Positions 52,419-62,546 of a DNA stretch of 64,000 nucleotides are shown here, piece after piece. The notes beneath the pieces are model-generated. The model saw nothing but the letters and a program-made list of their open reading frames with translations. It did no database searches and was not told where the DNA came from. The stretch's first letter is position 1. Every line of letters starts with the position of its first letter. The position numbers were made by a program, and so were the translations under genes. The stretch lies in contig JAFGWM010000041.1 in the NCBI GenBank assembly GCA_016937155.1, positions 1 to 64,000 on the forward strand. Direction: 5' to 3'. Source of the DNA: Deltaproteobacteria bacterium (GTDB taxonomy: Bacteria; Myxococcota_A; Polyangia; HGW-17).

Positions 52419-54557
52419 ATGGCCGAACAGGTATCTATCCCCATTAGTTTTAAGATCTATAAAAAGGATGCCACTGGTAAGCCTGTCTTCCTGAAAGAAG
52501 AAAGTTTTGAGCAGGAAGTCATTAAGGTTGGGAAGGGAGCTGCTGCTGATCTTCGTCTCGAGGATGAGACTGTGGGTCTTATGCATGCTTATATTCAACT
52601 CAACCAGAACAAGGAAGTTTACATTTCTGATGTAGTTTCTCAGAGAGGGACGATTGTAAACGGACAGAAGGTAAACAAGGCTCAGTTAAAGACCGGTGAT
52701 GAAATTCTTCTTGGAGACACCATCCTCTTTATAAATTTTGAAGAGGCAAATGAAGCACCTTCCTTTGCGCCATCCTCTGCTGATGCGTCTCAGAGCGCAG
52801 CACCTGGAGTAGATTTCGGAGCTGGAATGGCACAGTCATTTGATGCTGCAGTTGTTCCTGTTGATATTTCAAAGGTTGAGGATCCAAACAAGAAGCAGGC
52901 TTTGATAGTTACTTCATATTATGATTCAAGTCCGGTTCAGACGAATCTTCTTCAGGATCATAAGGATGGTGAAAAACCGGGCTCAATGGCTTTGATCGCC
53001 ATAATCGTGGGGCTTGTACTGACTCTTGGCGGATTTTATCTTGGATGGAAATCAATCGATATCGTTCAGGAAGAAGAGCGAGTCAACAATATCATCAAGG
53101 ATATTGCAAAAACAAGAGGTCTTTCGGATAAATTTGTTCCGAAAGTAAAGGGTAATTTTGCTGTTGAAATGGGAGGAATCCTTCTCTCCCTTTTAGGCGC
53201 AACCATTTTCTTTGGTGGTCTGAGTGTCGTTTTCAGAAGGAAAAAAACCCTCGCCAATTTCACTATCGGTGAAGATCCAACATCAGTTTTTCATTGTCCT
53301 TCTAAAGACCTGCCAGACCATAAATTTCCTCTGGTCATGACCGATCGCAGGGAAGGTTATCACCTGATGTTCTCTGATAGAATGGAAGGAAGTGTGACAG
53401 ATCCCGGCGGTTCGAAATACATGCTCACAGAACTTGTACAACAGAATCGTGCTTCCTCAAGTGCCGAGTTCTCAGGAGCATATGATTTCGCAATTCCTGA
53501 TGACCATATGGTACAGATTAAATACGGTCCATACAGTTTCATTATTAAATCACAGAATCAGCCAAAACTGGCTCTTCCGTTTTCTATTCCAAGAAACATG
53601 TTCCTGGGCCTTTTGGCAGCCTGTGTTCTTATTGCAGCGAGCGCTGCTTGGTATGCTTCATACATTCAGGATGATCCACTGTTTTCTGAAGATGTTGATC
53701 AGCAGGAAGTTACTGTACAGCAGATAATCAAGCCCCCTGATCAGGCAGCTAAAAAGAAACAGAAACAAAAGAAGATTGAACAAAAAGACAAGAAAAAAGA
53801 AAAAGACATCTACAAAAAAATAAAATCAGATAAAAAGGCTGAAGCTAATGCTCCAAGAGATGCCCGTAATAAATCAAGTGCAGGACAGGGTGGCGCAGGC
53901 GCTGGCTTCTCACGTGTAAGTGGAGCTCAAGGTATGGGCGTTGCAAATGTTCTCGCATCTCAGATTAATGCGATGACAGCATCACTTACTGCTTCAAACT
54001 CTGTTTTCGGACAGGAAACTGAGGACTTTGATGACCTTCTTGGTGATGCAGATCCGGATGGTGAAGCTGTAGATGGTGGCTTTGGTGGTCGTGGTGGTTC
54101 TGGTGGCGGTGGAGCAGGTGGCGGTCTTGGTATTGGCGGTGGCGGTGGAATGGGCTTCGGCGGCATCGGCATGGGCGGTGGCGGCGGTCTCGGCGGCAGA
54201 TTCGGTGGTATGGGTGGTATCGGAAAACGTAAAATCCGTATTCGTCAGGGTAGTGCCACCGTTTTCGGTAAACTCGATCCTAATGAAGTACGTGCTGTAA
54301 TTCGTGCTCACAGAAGAGAGGTTCACCACTGCTATCAGAAAGGTTTGATGCAGAATGACAAATTAGCCGGTACAGTAAGAGTTGAATTTCTTATTAACCC
54401 TGCCGGTCGTGTTCAGGGATGTAGCGTCCTTGAAAATCTTGCAATTGGAAGCGTCGGCAGTTGTATCTGTGGCCGGCTTTCCACATGGAAATTCCCACAG
54501 CCACAGGGTGGTCTGGCTCGCGTCGCTTACGCATGGACACTCGCACCAGGTGGTTGA
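52419..54557 (+). CDS. GltG-like FHA and TonB-type membrane protein
   Basis: This is a 712-residue envelope protein. It has an FHA domain for phospho-threonine binding (about 20-105), three membrane helices (about 190-210, 251-270 and 392-412), a Lys-rich coil (about 440-485), a Gly-rich region (about 545-600) and an AgmX/PglI C-terminal domain (about 610-712, HCYQKGLMQ and 'GTVRVEFLINPAGRV'). Myxococcus GltG combines FHA, membrane and periplasmic parts in the same way. The start is ATG 52419, with GGAGGAG upstream. With the kinase two genes before it, assembly or activity may be set by phosphorylation, which is inference. Confidence 0.87.
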   Translation: MAEQVSIPISFKIYKKDATGKPVFLKEESFEQEVIKVGKGAAADLRLEDETVGLMHAYIQLNQNKEVYISDVVSQRGTIVNGQKVNKAQLKTGDEILLGDTILFINFEEANEAPSFAPSSADASQSAAPGVDFGAGMAQSFDAAVVPVDISKVEDPNKKQALIVTSYYDSSPVQTNLLQDHKDGEKPGSMALIAIIVGLVLTLGGFYLGWKSIDIVQEEERVNNIIKDIAKTRGLSDKFVPKVKGNFAVEMGGILLSLLGATIFFGGLSVVFRRKKTLANFTIGEDPTSVFHCPSKDLPDHKFPLVMTDRREGYHLMFSDRMEGSVTDPGGSKYMLTELVQQNRASSSAEFSGAYDFAIPDDHMVQIKYGPYSFIIKSQNQPKLALPFSIPRNMFLGLLAACVLIAASAAWYASYIQDDPLFSEDVDQQEVTVQQIIKPPDQAAKKKQKQKKIEQKDKKKEKDIYKKIKSDKKAEANAPRDARNKSSAGQGGAGAGFSRVSGAQGMGVANVLASQINAMTASLTASNSVFGQETEDFDDLLGDADPDGEAVDGGFGGRGGSGGGGAGGGLGIGGGGGMGFGGIGMGGGGGLGGRFGGMGGIGKRKIRIRQGSATVFGKLDPNEVRAVIRAHRREVHHCYQKGLMQNDKLAGTVRVEFLINPAGRVQGCSVLENLAIGSVGSCICGRLSTWKFPQPQGGLARVAYAWTLAPGG

Positions 54558-54751
54558 TAGAATATTTGCCTGATCCCTCCTTCTCATTCTGCCTGTTTTC
54601 TGAAAAATTCAATTACATTAAAACCCTTAAAAAATTTTATAATAAGCAGTTTTTATTAAAAAAAGTGTGTTTGTGGATGATTTTGTTTTTGCACAGAGAC
54701 TGCAGATAAAAGACTTAAAAATAAACTTAATGAGAAAGTGGGGCTTAAATT

Positions 54752-56395
54752 CTAAAACATAAATTCATCGAAGGAATTACGTTTTTTTTCATTTATTGCG
54801 TATTCAATGGTTTTTCTTAGGTTTTCAGAAAATTGTTTATCATTATCGGCGCTAACAAGACCACTTATACGAATAAGTCCATTGGTGGAGATTATTCCAC
54901 AGTTGTTTTTAAGCCCGGCTTTATGTAAATCGATAGAAGTGATACCTTCCTTTGTTAACCGTTCAGAAAGTTTATAAGTGACGAAAAATCCACCGTATGC
55001 GTTGGTGTCATCTCTACCGGTAATTCTTTGTAAATCATCAATTTGATCCAGTACTCCAATGGTAGAGTTTACGCTCTGTTCTACGTAATCAACAAGTTTT
55101 TTCTCTTCCTCGAAGAATGATTTCGACATTCGGATTTCATCATTTTTTCTTATTGCAATAAGGGGATCGTCTGTAATACTTCTTGCGAGAAGATACTGAG
55201 AAAGGGCGCAACTGAAACTGAATGCACCCCTCATATATCCAGCGAGCACACGCTTTTCAAACAGTTTAAGGGCATCATCAGATACATTTTCAGGAGTAAG
55301 TATGAAAAGATCACTATGTCTCATACCATACATTCCATCACGTTTTGTGCCATTAATACTTGAAAAAGTCAGGATGTTACGATTGTTTCCGGGTTTCATG
55401 TAATAACTGAAGGGAACCCTTATAACATCCTTACCACGAACAAAGGGATAATAAGGCTCATCACAAAGAACAATTATCTGGAAATTTTCATCGGCACTGT
55501 TTTGTATAATATCCTCAAGTTCCACAGCCTGTTCTCTTGTAGGAACAATGCCTGTTGGATTGTGTGGGAAATTAAAATAAACAGCAACTTTTGGAAATCC
55601 TTCTTTTTTGGCTCTTGAAATCTGCTTCCAGAGAATATCAGGATGGATATTGCCTTCGGTGTCTATATAGTCGCCAACATCCTTGATGGCTCTTCTATGA
55701 GCGAGTTTAAGATTTATATTACCCCAATAGGTTCTGGGTAGAATAAGTCTGCACTCTTCTCCAACACCTATATCAAGAGCAACACTTAAACCGGTGGTTC
55801 CGCCATAAGTCGGCACGGGTTTTATTCTTAATGCCTTTCTGATGGATTCAAGTGTAGTTGGATCAGATTCTCCATCACGAAGATATCTTCTCAAGGCCAC
55901 TTCACGATACCACGGAGCGCCGAGCCCATTATTATATTTAAAAACACTGTTTCTTAATCGGGTCCAGGTTTTTTCATCGATTTCTTCAGTCCTGAGCATA
56001 TCAAAAATATCTCTGAATCGCGGATTAAGAAGAATATCCCCGGTCTCAGTTTTCGCCATACCAATCCCTGCATTAAATTGAGGATCAACATGAGCGTCAA
56101 TGGAAAACGCCTGGCTTGGTATCCCATTAGTTGGAAAAGCAGTGTAATAGGCTGTTGTCCCCTCCAGAATACGCATTAATTCGGGATAATGATCACTGAG
56201 TTCATCATGCAAAGTGCGAACTCCAGGGGATAGAAATGCATCTGGAATGAGTTTATGTATAATTGCAAGACGCACCTGTGGAGGCTTGCCTGAAATCAAC
56301 TCTGCCCAGCTTTCAGCATCGGGATGATCATAACTTTTCAATAATGTGAGTATATTTGATTTTATTGAGTTACCGGAAGTGTCATCCAGCGTCAT
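54752..56395 (-). CDS. PLP-dependent class I/II aminotransferase
   Basis: This is a fold-type I PLP enzyme of 547 residues, longer than most (about 400). Family marks are the 'FNFPHNPTG' and 'LCDEPYYPFV' segments, with the PLP Lys probably in INGTKRDGMYG. About 100 residues at the N-terminus precede the catalytic fold. The substrate cannot be told from sequence. AGGGGG precedes the ATG. The PilZ gene lies 19 bases upstream on the same strand, so the two may be co-transcribed. Confidence 0.87.
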   Translation of the reverse strand: MTLDDTSGNSIKSNILTLLKSYDHPDAESWAELISGKPPQVRLAIIHKLIPDAFLSPGVRTLHDELSDHYPELMRILEGTTAYYTAFPTNGIPSQAFSIDAHVDPQFNAGIGMAKTETGDILLNPRFRDIFDMLRTEEIDEKTWTRLRNSVFKYNNGLGAPWYREVALRRYLRDGESDPTTLESIRKALRIKPVPTYGGTTGLSVALDIGVGEECRLILPRTYWGNINLKLAHRRAIKDVGDYIDTEGNIHPDILWKQISRAKKEGFPKVAVYFNFPHNPTGIVPTREQAVELEDIIQNSADENFQIIVLCDEPYYPFVRGKDVIRVPFSYYMKPGNNRNILTFSSINGTKRDGMYGMRHSDLFILTPENVSDDALKLFEKRVLAGYMRGAFSFSCALSQYLLARSITDDPLIAIRKNDEIRMSKSFFEEEKKLVDYVEQSVNSTIGVLDQIDDLQRITGRDDTNAYGGFFVTYKLSERLTKEGITSIDLHKAGLKNNCGIISTNGLIRISGLVSADNDKQFSENLRKTIEYAINEKKRNSFDEFMF

Positions 56396-56414
56396 TAGGT
56401 CCCCCTGTGATTTT

Positions 56415-57128
56415 TTATGAAATTCTGCCTTTATGTGTCACGAATTCTTCCAGGAATTCTTTGTTATCATCATTCAGGTCATAAAAATATACTCCGCATC
56501 CAGGGGGAGAACGCATAAAACTGCTCTCCTCAGGAAGAACACTCCAGGTTACTTTTGCTTTAAGGCTAAAACCATCAGATCTCCCCGGAAGGATGAAGGA
56601 TACATTGATTATGGTGCCCCTCGCTGGGGGTGATAACAGTTCAATAAAAGCGCCTGTGGCACTGAGATTGAAAATTACACCGGAAGTCTCAACTTCATCA
56701 TAGGATATTTCCGCGCCATATCCTCCAGCAACTCTTGGCTGCCTTTTTACAGTTTTGCCGCTGGAATGGGATGTGATAAAATCATTTACAAGCATAATTA
56801 TTTCAGGGACAGTAACACTTATACCTCTAAGAATATGTTCAGTAATATCAAAAAATCCCGCCATATCAGGTGCTTTATCCGGTGGGGGATCAAGCATCAG
56901 AACCCTCAGTTCAGGAGAACCGATATTGAGAGCAAATTCCTGCGCACCCTCAAGAGAGGAAGAGAGTATCATCATATCAGGGCTGTTTTTCAGTTCTAAC
57001 TTAGCCTCCGAAACAGTCTCAGGGGTGGAAACAACATATCCGAGTCTGGTAAGTATACTTACCAGTACCGTTCTTTCAGGAACCCTCGGATCTGCAACTA
57101 GAATCTTTTTTTGTTTACTTTCCATCAT
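56415..57128 (-). CDS. PilZ-domain protein with degenerate receiver
   Basis: This is a 237-residue cytoplasmic protein. The N-terminal half (about 5-115) is a receiver-like fold, but the phospho-acceptor position reads MMILSSSLEG with no Asp. The C-terminal half (about 125-235) is a PilZ domain with KRQPR and NLSATGAFIEL, the c-di-GMP-binding signature; the first Arg of RxxxR is Lys here, so binding may be weakened. The start was set at ATG 57128 because the in-frame TTG at 57161 has no site and its extension is not conserved. It may act on the pilus system 15-20 kb away. Confidence 0.83.
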   Translation of the reverse strand: MMESKQKKILVADPRVPERTVLVSILTRLGYVVSTPETVSEAKLELKNSPDMMILSSSLEGAQEFALNIGSPELRVLMLDPPPDKAPDMAGFFDITEHILRGISVTVPEIIMLVNDFITSHSSGKTVKRQPRVAGGYGAEISYDEVETSGVIFNLSATGAFIELLSPPARGTIINVSFILPGRSDGFSLKAKVTWSVLPEESSFMRSPPGCGVYFYDLNDDNKEFLEEFVTHKGRIS

Positions 57129-57259
57129 GATTTTCCCAAAATAGTACTCTGGCAGGGTCAAAATAACCAGTGCTGCCTGTAAAGTTGTGATACAATATCA
57201 CTTTCTTCAGGGAAAATCACGAAGGTTTTGTCTGTTTTTTATTCCGGCTTCAATACAGA

Positions 57260-59797
57260 ATGAATTTTATTATCATATATCTATATTTTCTGGCTTCACC
57301 ACAATGGGTGATTAATGCAAGAATAAACACATCAAAAAAGATCGTTGAAGGTAAACTTGAGGGAATAATGGAAAAGAAACTGAGGGTGAAACACTTTCTT
57401 TTGCATCCCAATAAATTTCTTGTAAAACCTGAACTGGAAAATGATGCCGTTAAATTTCGTTATTTTCCAAGATATTTTGATTCGGGCTATCTTAAGGTTA
57501 TAAAGGTTCAGTGTTCCGGCATCAATTTGAAGTGGAAATATCTTAGGGTTTTGAAAATAAAAAACGGAGGTTTGGAAGTCTATACTGGCGTGTGTCCTGA
57601 GAAGTCACAGATAAGTATAACTTTTAAAGTTAAGATTCCTAAGAGATATGGTCCTTTGAGCTGTATGGACGGGAGATGTGTTATGGGAGCTCCGTGGTAT
57701 CCCGTTCCATTGTTTTCTGCAAAAGAATTAACAGTTCCGGTTAAACCTTGGAGACATCGACTCAGGATTGAAAGTGATTCACCAAATAATGTGCTTGGAG
57801 GAAAAATATTCAGTAAGTATATAATGTTGGATTTTAAGGGTGAGTTTGTTCCTTATGCGGGAGGAAAAGGCTACCATTTATCAAAAGTTGATTCATTTGA
57901 TGTGTTTCATTACAGCAATTCCGGCTTTTTTCAAAAGTATCTTTTAGGAATAAGAATTGATCGGCTGAAAGAATTTCTTAAGAAGAAGAATTCGTCCAAA
58001 AAATATCATCGCACTCTTATGATTGAGACTACCATAAGGGAAAATCTGGCAATGGCACTTCCTGGAAATACTGTTTTATTTGCACATCAGGTGTTCAGCG
58101 TGGCTCCTATGGAATTTTTCAAATCATTTCATGGTCAGACTCTTTATAAGGTTATTTCAGAATCTGTGATTCATTCAAAATTAAGTAAATTTGAAAAAAG
58201 TGAGGATTTGTCTTATCTGCCGGCAGTTATTGCTCTTCATAATATGAAAAAAGAGCAGCATGTTAATTCTGTACTTAAACATTTTGAATGGATTCCACAG
58301 ATAGACACCATAATGAAAAGTCCCAGAATGGATTTCAGAGGCAGTTATTTCACTGGACCTGGAGCTATTGACAGCAGAAGAGATGATTTCAGACGATGGA
58401 ATAACCGTTATCCACTAGGAGAGTATGTTTACACCAAATTACAGGACATATTTGGACAACAGGAACTGGGTAGGATTCTTGAAAAATATGTGGTTTCCAC
58501 GACGCCATTCAGAATCTTTCTTGAAAAATACCTTGGAAAGGATTTTTCATGGTTTTTTGAGATCTGGGTTGATAATCCAGTACCATATGTGAATTATTTT
58601 ATTAAATCTGTAAAAATTAGAAAAACTTTAAAAAAAGAAAAAATAGCGGTGATAACAGTCGCTAAAAGTACTTCCAGAATAAGGGAGCCGGTGACAGTTG
58701 AGGTAAAATTAAAGAGCGGAAAAATAATTTCTCTCGTGTGGGATGGAAAAGGTATGAATCATAAATTCAGTGTTCCCTTTAAAGGGGAAATCTCGGCCAT
58801 TGTGATGGATCCTGAGGAGAGACTGACAGAAAAGAGTACATCCGACCGATATCTTCCCAGATATGACAATATCTGGCCATCACCTGACTGGAGATTTATT
58901 TTCAGTGGTTTTCAGGCTCTCTTCAATGTTACTGAGCTACTCTCAAGAGTTTATATGGACGCGGATATCCTGCCAAGATATGATCTTGGAAAACGTGTTA
59001 ATTTTCTGCTTTTCCGAAATGAAATAATTGAAGGTGGTTTGGGAGTCAGTTTTCTAAAGTATTTTGGAAGAAATGTCATGAATACACGTCTGGCATGGAG
59101 ATATGATATTGGATTTACATCTGGAATTACTCGCAAACTTGAAACATCCAATTGGGAAAGAGGTTATTATTCAAGTGTTTTTACAAGTCTTGCATGGAAT
59201 ACCAGAGAAGATTTTGTTTTCCCATCAAAAAAAGGTATGGGCCTTCTTATGGCCAGCTACAATATGTACAACTGGGAGAATGATTTACAGATTTCCTCAT
59301 CCAGAGTTGATCTTACACTGACAATGTCTCATTATTTCGATATCGGGTTTGGAATGGTGCTTGCGGCTTTTATGCATGGAGGAATTCAATTGGGCGAAAT
59401 TTCAAATGAGGTTGAAATGCTGCGATTAACAGGACCAAATCTGCTTCAGGGCTACGTGACAGATGAATTCCCAGGTAGAGCAGTTGGAATAGTAGCAGCA
59501 GAGTTACGCCATGTACTTTTATCCCGTCCCGATCTGACACTTGGAGGAATAATCAATTTATCAAGAATGACCGGCGCATTTTATGCTGGAATAGGTGGTG
59601 TATCAGGAACAATGGAAGGAAGTTTTTCTGAAAACCCAAGATGGGCATCAAGTGTGGGTTATGGTGTCCGGCTTCAGGGAGTATGGCTTGGAATTTATGA
59701 AGGAGTTCTTAACTTTCAGGTAGCGGTTCCTCTAAAAAAATATGAAAGCACAAAAGAACCGTTTGTGTTTTTTATAAGCTTCGAACCTGTTTTTTAA
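57260..59797 (+). CDS. M1-peptidase-like domain fused to an outer-membrane barrel
   Basis: This is an 845-residue exported protein. A signal peptide (about 1-20) is followed by about 440 residues with the fold signs of M1 aminopeptidases, notably 'DFSWFFEIWVDNPVPYVNY', but no HExxH zinc motif is present; the expected helix reads ISESVIHSKL. A short beta domain follows (about 450-530). The last 300 residues alternate hydrophobic and polar strands ('GIGGVSGTMEGSF', 'GVRLQGVWLGIYEGVLNF') and end in Phe, like an outer-membrane barrel. It looks like an inactive peptidase-like receptor on a barrel. The ribosome site is weak and the function unknown. Confidence 0.7.
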   Translation: MNFIIIYLYFLASPQWVINARINTSKKIVEGKLEGIMEKKLRVKHFLLHPNKFLVKPELENDAVKFRYFPRYFDSGYLKVIKVQCSGINLKWKYLRVLKIKNGGLEVYTGVCPEKSQISITFKVKIPKRYGPLSCMDGRCVMGAPWYPVPLFSAKELTVPVKPWRHRLRIESDSPNNVLGGKIFSKYIMLDFKGEFVPYAGGKGYHLSKVDSFDVFHYSNSGFFQKYLLGIRIDRLKEFLKKKNSSKKYHRTLMIETTIRENLAMALPGNTVLFAHQVFSVAPMEFFKSFHGQTLYKVISESVIHSKLSKFEKSEDLSYLPAVIALHNMKKEQHVNSVLKHFEWIPQIDTIMKSPRMDFRGSYFTGPGAIDSRRDDFRRWNNRYPLGEYVYTKLQDIFGQQELGRILEKYVVSTTPFRIFLEKYLGKDFSWFFEIWVDNPVPYVNYFIKSVKIRKTLKKEKIAVITVAKSTSRIREPVTVEVKLKSGKIISLVWDGKGMNHKFSVPFKGEISAIVMDPEERLTEKSTSDRYLPRYDNIWPSPDWRFIFSGFQALFNVTELLSRVYMDADILPRYDLGKRVNFLLFRNEIIEGGLGVSFLKYFGRNVMNTRLAWRYDIGFTSGITRKLETSNWERGYYSSVFTSLAWNTREDFVFPSKKGMGLLMASYNMYNWENDLQISSSRVDLTLTMSHYFDIGFGMVLAAFMHGGIQLGEISNEVEMLRLTGPNLLQGYVTDEFPGRAVGIVAAELRHVLLSRPDLTLGGIINLSRMTGAFYAGIGGVSGTMEGSFSENPRWASSVGYGVRLQGVWLGIYEGVLNFQVAVPLKKYESTKEPFVFFISFEPVF

Positions 59798-60027
59798 ACA
59801 AAGCCCTCTTTTTTATAACATACAGAAATTACAATACAAATTAGGGTGTATTTGATGAGTGAAGTTATATGTAGTAGTATGCCTGTACACACATCAGTTT
59901 CCCGGTAATTTATTTTTTGCAGATTTATTAACCAGGAACAGAGACTATTTATGGATTTCTCTTTGGAATTTGTCTCCTTAAAGCGTTTGGGATTAATGAG
60001 GAGAGTGTTGACAGGTATGGTGGTTTA

Positions 60028-61419
60028 ATGCATTTTCTGGATTACACAATAATTTTTGGATATTTGTTTTTTCTTGTTCTGGTGGGAGTATATTTTGGTC
60101 GAAACCAGAAAAGTGTTGATGAGTATTTTGTCGGCGAACGAAAAATTGGCCACTGGCATATAGGTTTCAGTGTTGTTGCAACAGATGTTGGAGGAGGTTT
60201 TTCCATTGGCCTTGGGGGATTGGGTTTTGCAATGGGGTTAAGTGGATCATGGCTGCTTTTTACTGGGCTTGTTGGGGCTTTCCTGTCTGCAGTCTTTTTG
60301 ATTCCTGTTGTAAAATCCATCGGCGACAGAAAAGGTTTCCTGACTTTTCCGGATTTTCTTGAAAGCAGATATGATAAAAGAGTTAGATTAATTGCTGCAT
60401 TTGTCAGTGGGATTGGTTATGCCGGTTTTGTGGGTGGTCAGATTCTTGCCGGGGCAAAACTTTCGACGGCTGCTTTTGGGATAAATCTTTATGCTGCAGT
60501 TGGAATTATGGCTTTGGTTGTTATTGGATATACCGCTTTAGGCGGTCTTAAGGCTGTTATATTTACTGATACTATACAGTGGGGAGTATTACTCGCTGGA
60601 TTGCTTTTTTTTGCACTTCCTGTTGCACTTATTAAAGTTGGTGGATTTACTGGACTAAAATCATCCCTTCCTCCCTCGTATTTTTCATTTACCCAAATCA
60701 GTTTTAAACTTTTTATGACCTGGATGCTTACTATTATTCCCATATGGTTTGTGGGAATGACTCTTTACCAAAGGATATATGCCAGTACTGATCTGAAAAG
60801 TGCTAAAAAAGCATGGTTTATTGCCGGGTTGCTGGAATGGCCTATTATGGCGTTTTCTGGGGTGGTACTGGGAATGTGTGCAAAAGTCATGTTTCCCGCT
60901 GTTGAGCCTGAAATGGGACTTCCTCTTCTGATAAGTGATGTATTACCGATGGGAATAATGGGAGTGGTTTTAGCGGCATATTTTAGTGCCATAATGTCCA
61001 CTGCTGACAGCTGTCTTTTAGCCAGCAGTGGTAATTTTGTGAATGATATTTATCAGAAATATATATGTAAAAATGCTCCTCCTGAGAAGGTTCTCAGGAT
61101 AAGCAAAATAACAACCGTTGTTATAGGTGGAGCCAGTGTCACAATTGCCCTTGTAATTCCAAGTGTATTAAAAGTTATTCTTCTGGCATACGCTTTTATG
61201 GTGAGTGGTTTGTTTGTACCTGTTGTGGGTGGACTTTTCAGTAAAAAAGTAAGTCCTGCAGGGGCTCTTGCCAGTATGATTGCTGGTGGCCTGACCATTG
61301 TGATATTTAATCTGTTTCCTTCTTATACCCCGCTTGATGAACCTGTTTTTTCTGCGTTGATGGTGAGTTTAATGGCGATTATTATCTTCAGTCTTATTTT
61401 TCCCCGACATAAAACCTGA
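60028..61419 (+). CDS. Sodium:solute symporter family protein
   Basis: This is a 463-residue inner-membrane transporter of the SSS family with about 13 membrane helices. The start 'LDYTIIFGYLFFLVLVG', the helix-1 loop 'SVDEYFVGERKIG', 'GGGFSIGLGGLGFAMG' and 'AAYFSAIMSTADSCLLA' (the sodium-site region) are diagnostic. Substrates in this family include proline, pantothenate, sugars and acetate, and cannot be told here. GGTGG lies just before the ATG. It stands alone after a 230-base gap that holds one TGTAGTA copy (59870-59876). Confidence 0.92.
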   Translation: MHFLDYTIIFGYLFFLVLVGVYFGRNQKSVDEYFVGERKIGHWHIGFSVVATDVGGGFSIGLGGLGFAMGLSGSWLLFTGLVGAFLSAVFLIPVVKSIGDRKGFLTFPDFLESRYDKRVRLIAAFVSGIGYAGFVGGQILAGAKLSTAAFGINLYAAVGIMALVVIGYTALGGLKAVIFTDTIQWGVLLAGLLFFALPVALIKVGGFTGLKSSLPPSYFSFTQISFKLFMTWMLTIIPIWFVGMTLYQRIYASTDLKSAKKAWFIAGLLEWPIMAFSGVVLGMCAKVMFPAVEPEMGLPLLISDVLPMGIMGVVLAAYFSAIMSTADSCLLASSGNFVNDIYQKYICKNAPPEKVLRISKITTVVIGGASVTIALVIPSVLKVILLAYAFMVSGLFVPVVGGLFSKKVSPAGALASMIAGGLTIVIFNLFPSYTPLDEPVFSALMVSLMAIIIFSLIFPRHKT

Positions 61420-61466
61420 AATCGTGCATCATTTCTTAAACGGAAGTTTATTATTAAATTCGGAGA

Positions 61467-62543
61467 TTATCTGTGTCTTGAATAACGTGAGATAATAATT
61501 GTTGCGGCTGCTATTGCCACAAGAGTGAGAATAAGTAGAGTGATTTTGACCCAGCTCCATGGTCGCTCTCCCTGAACTTTTCCCGTCTGCCCATTAACAA
61601 GGAACTTATATACTTTATCATTGAACTGATAGGCACTAATCCAGATGGGTAAAAGTATGTGCTTGAAAGTGACATTTTCGTAAGAGGTATCCTTTGAGTG
61701 AATACGCTGATGATCTCCACCAATATCCTTGCGAATTGTTCGGTCAATATAGTTGTCCATGATAGTTCTAGCTTCTTCATAGCCCTTTTGTAAATCTATC
61801 TGGTAAGCTTCTGCCTTAAATCCGCTGAGATACTGATCATCATATGGTACAAGTTCTTCAAGCTCCCAGGGATCAAGTCTGTTGGCATATTTATGAGGAA
61901 CGCCATGGGATGCCACAATCAGTATATCGTCGAAGTCGACAGTTACATCTCCACTGACATGTGTCCACTTGATTTTAGGAACTTTTTTCCCGTTGATTTT
62001 TTCATAACGAGTATCCCCGCGTTCACCATCATAGTAGGTTTCAGTGCTGGCATCATATGTCCAGTAGGGGATATAAACACCCTGAAGTTTATCTGCATAC
62101 TTTACTGTCTGCTTGAGTTTGTTTGGAGCAAACCATAGACCATTAATCCATGTTTTCCATTTTTCATGTCCACTTTTTGCATCAATCGTAAATGGAAGGA
62201 TAGCTCTGGGCTTCAAAAGCCGTCTGCTTTTACTCTGGGTAACTATATTGTTTCCACAAAAAGGGCATTCAGATGACATTTGACCTGCTTCGACAGTACT
62301 TTCAGCGTAACATCCCTCACATTTAACCGTAAGTGTTTCCTCAGTTTCCGATTCGTCATTTCCCTCATTGTGTTTGGCTAGATATTCGAAATAATCAAGT
62401 TCTGTGACAGCTTCAATTTTTTGTTCAAAGGTAGTTTCAACCTCTGAAACAAAACCGCAATATGGACACACCGGGGCGCCTTTTGAAGCATCATACTCCA
62501 ACTGAGCAGCACACTGTGGACAATCAAACTGTTTGGTGGTCAT
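61467..62543 (-). CDS. Two-zinc-ribbon membrane protein
   Basis: This is a 358-residue protein. A first zinc ribbon (CPQC...CPYC, residues 8-29) and a second one (CEGC...CPFC, about residues 73-96) are followed by a 220-residue domain rich in aromatic residues ('YIPYWTYDASTETYYDG', 'HILLPIWISAYQF') and one C-terminal membrane helix. Such proteins are often labelled 'primosomal protein N'-like' in databases, which is a misannotation of the ribbons. GGAG precedes the ATG, and ubiX ends three bases upstream on the same strand. The function is unknown; membrane quality control is one idea. Confidence 0.82.
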   Translation of the reverse strand: MTTKQFDCPQCAAQLEYDASKGAPVCPYCGFVSEVETTFEQKIEAVTELDYFEYLAKHNEGNDESETEETLTVKCEGCYAESTVEAGQMSSECPFCGNNIVTQSKSRRLLKPRAILPFTIDAKSGHEKWKTWINGLWFAPNKLKQTVKYADKLQGVYIPYWTYDASTETYYDGERGDTRYEKINGKKVPKIKWTHVSGDVTVDFDDILIVASHGVPHKYANRLDPWELEELVPYDDQYLSGFKAEAYQIDLQKGYEEARTIMDNYIDRTIRKDIGGDHQRIHSKDTSYENVTFKHILLPIWISAYQFNDKVYKFLVNGQTGKVQGERPWSWVKITLLILTLVAIAAATIIISRYSRHR

Positions 62544-62546
62544 AAT

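Noticed and set aside
53994-54329. Minus-strand and plus-strand frames in the Gly-rich part of the GltG-like gene
   Set aside because: They come from GGT/GGC repeats and lack start signals.
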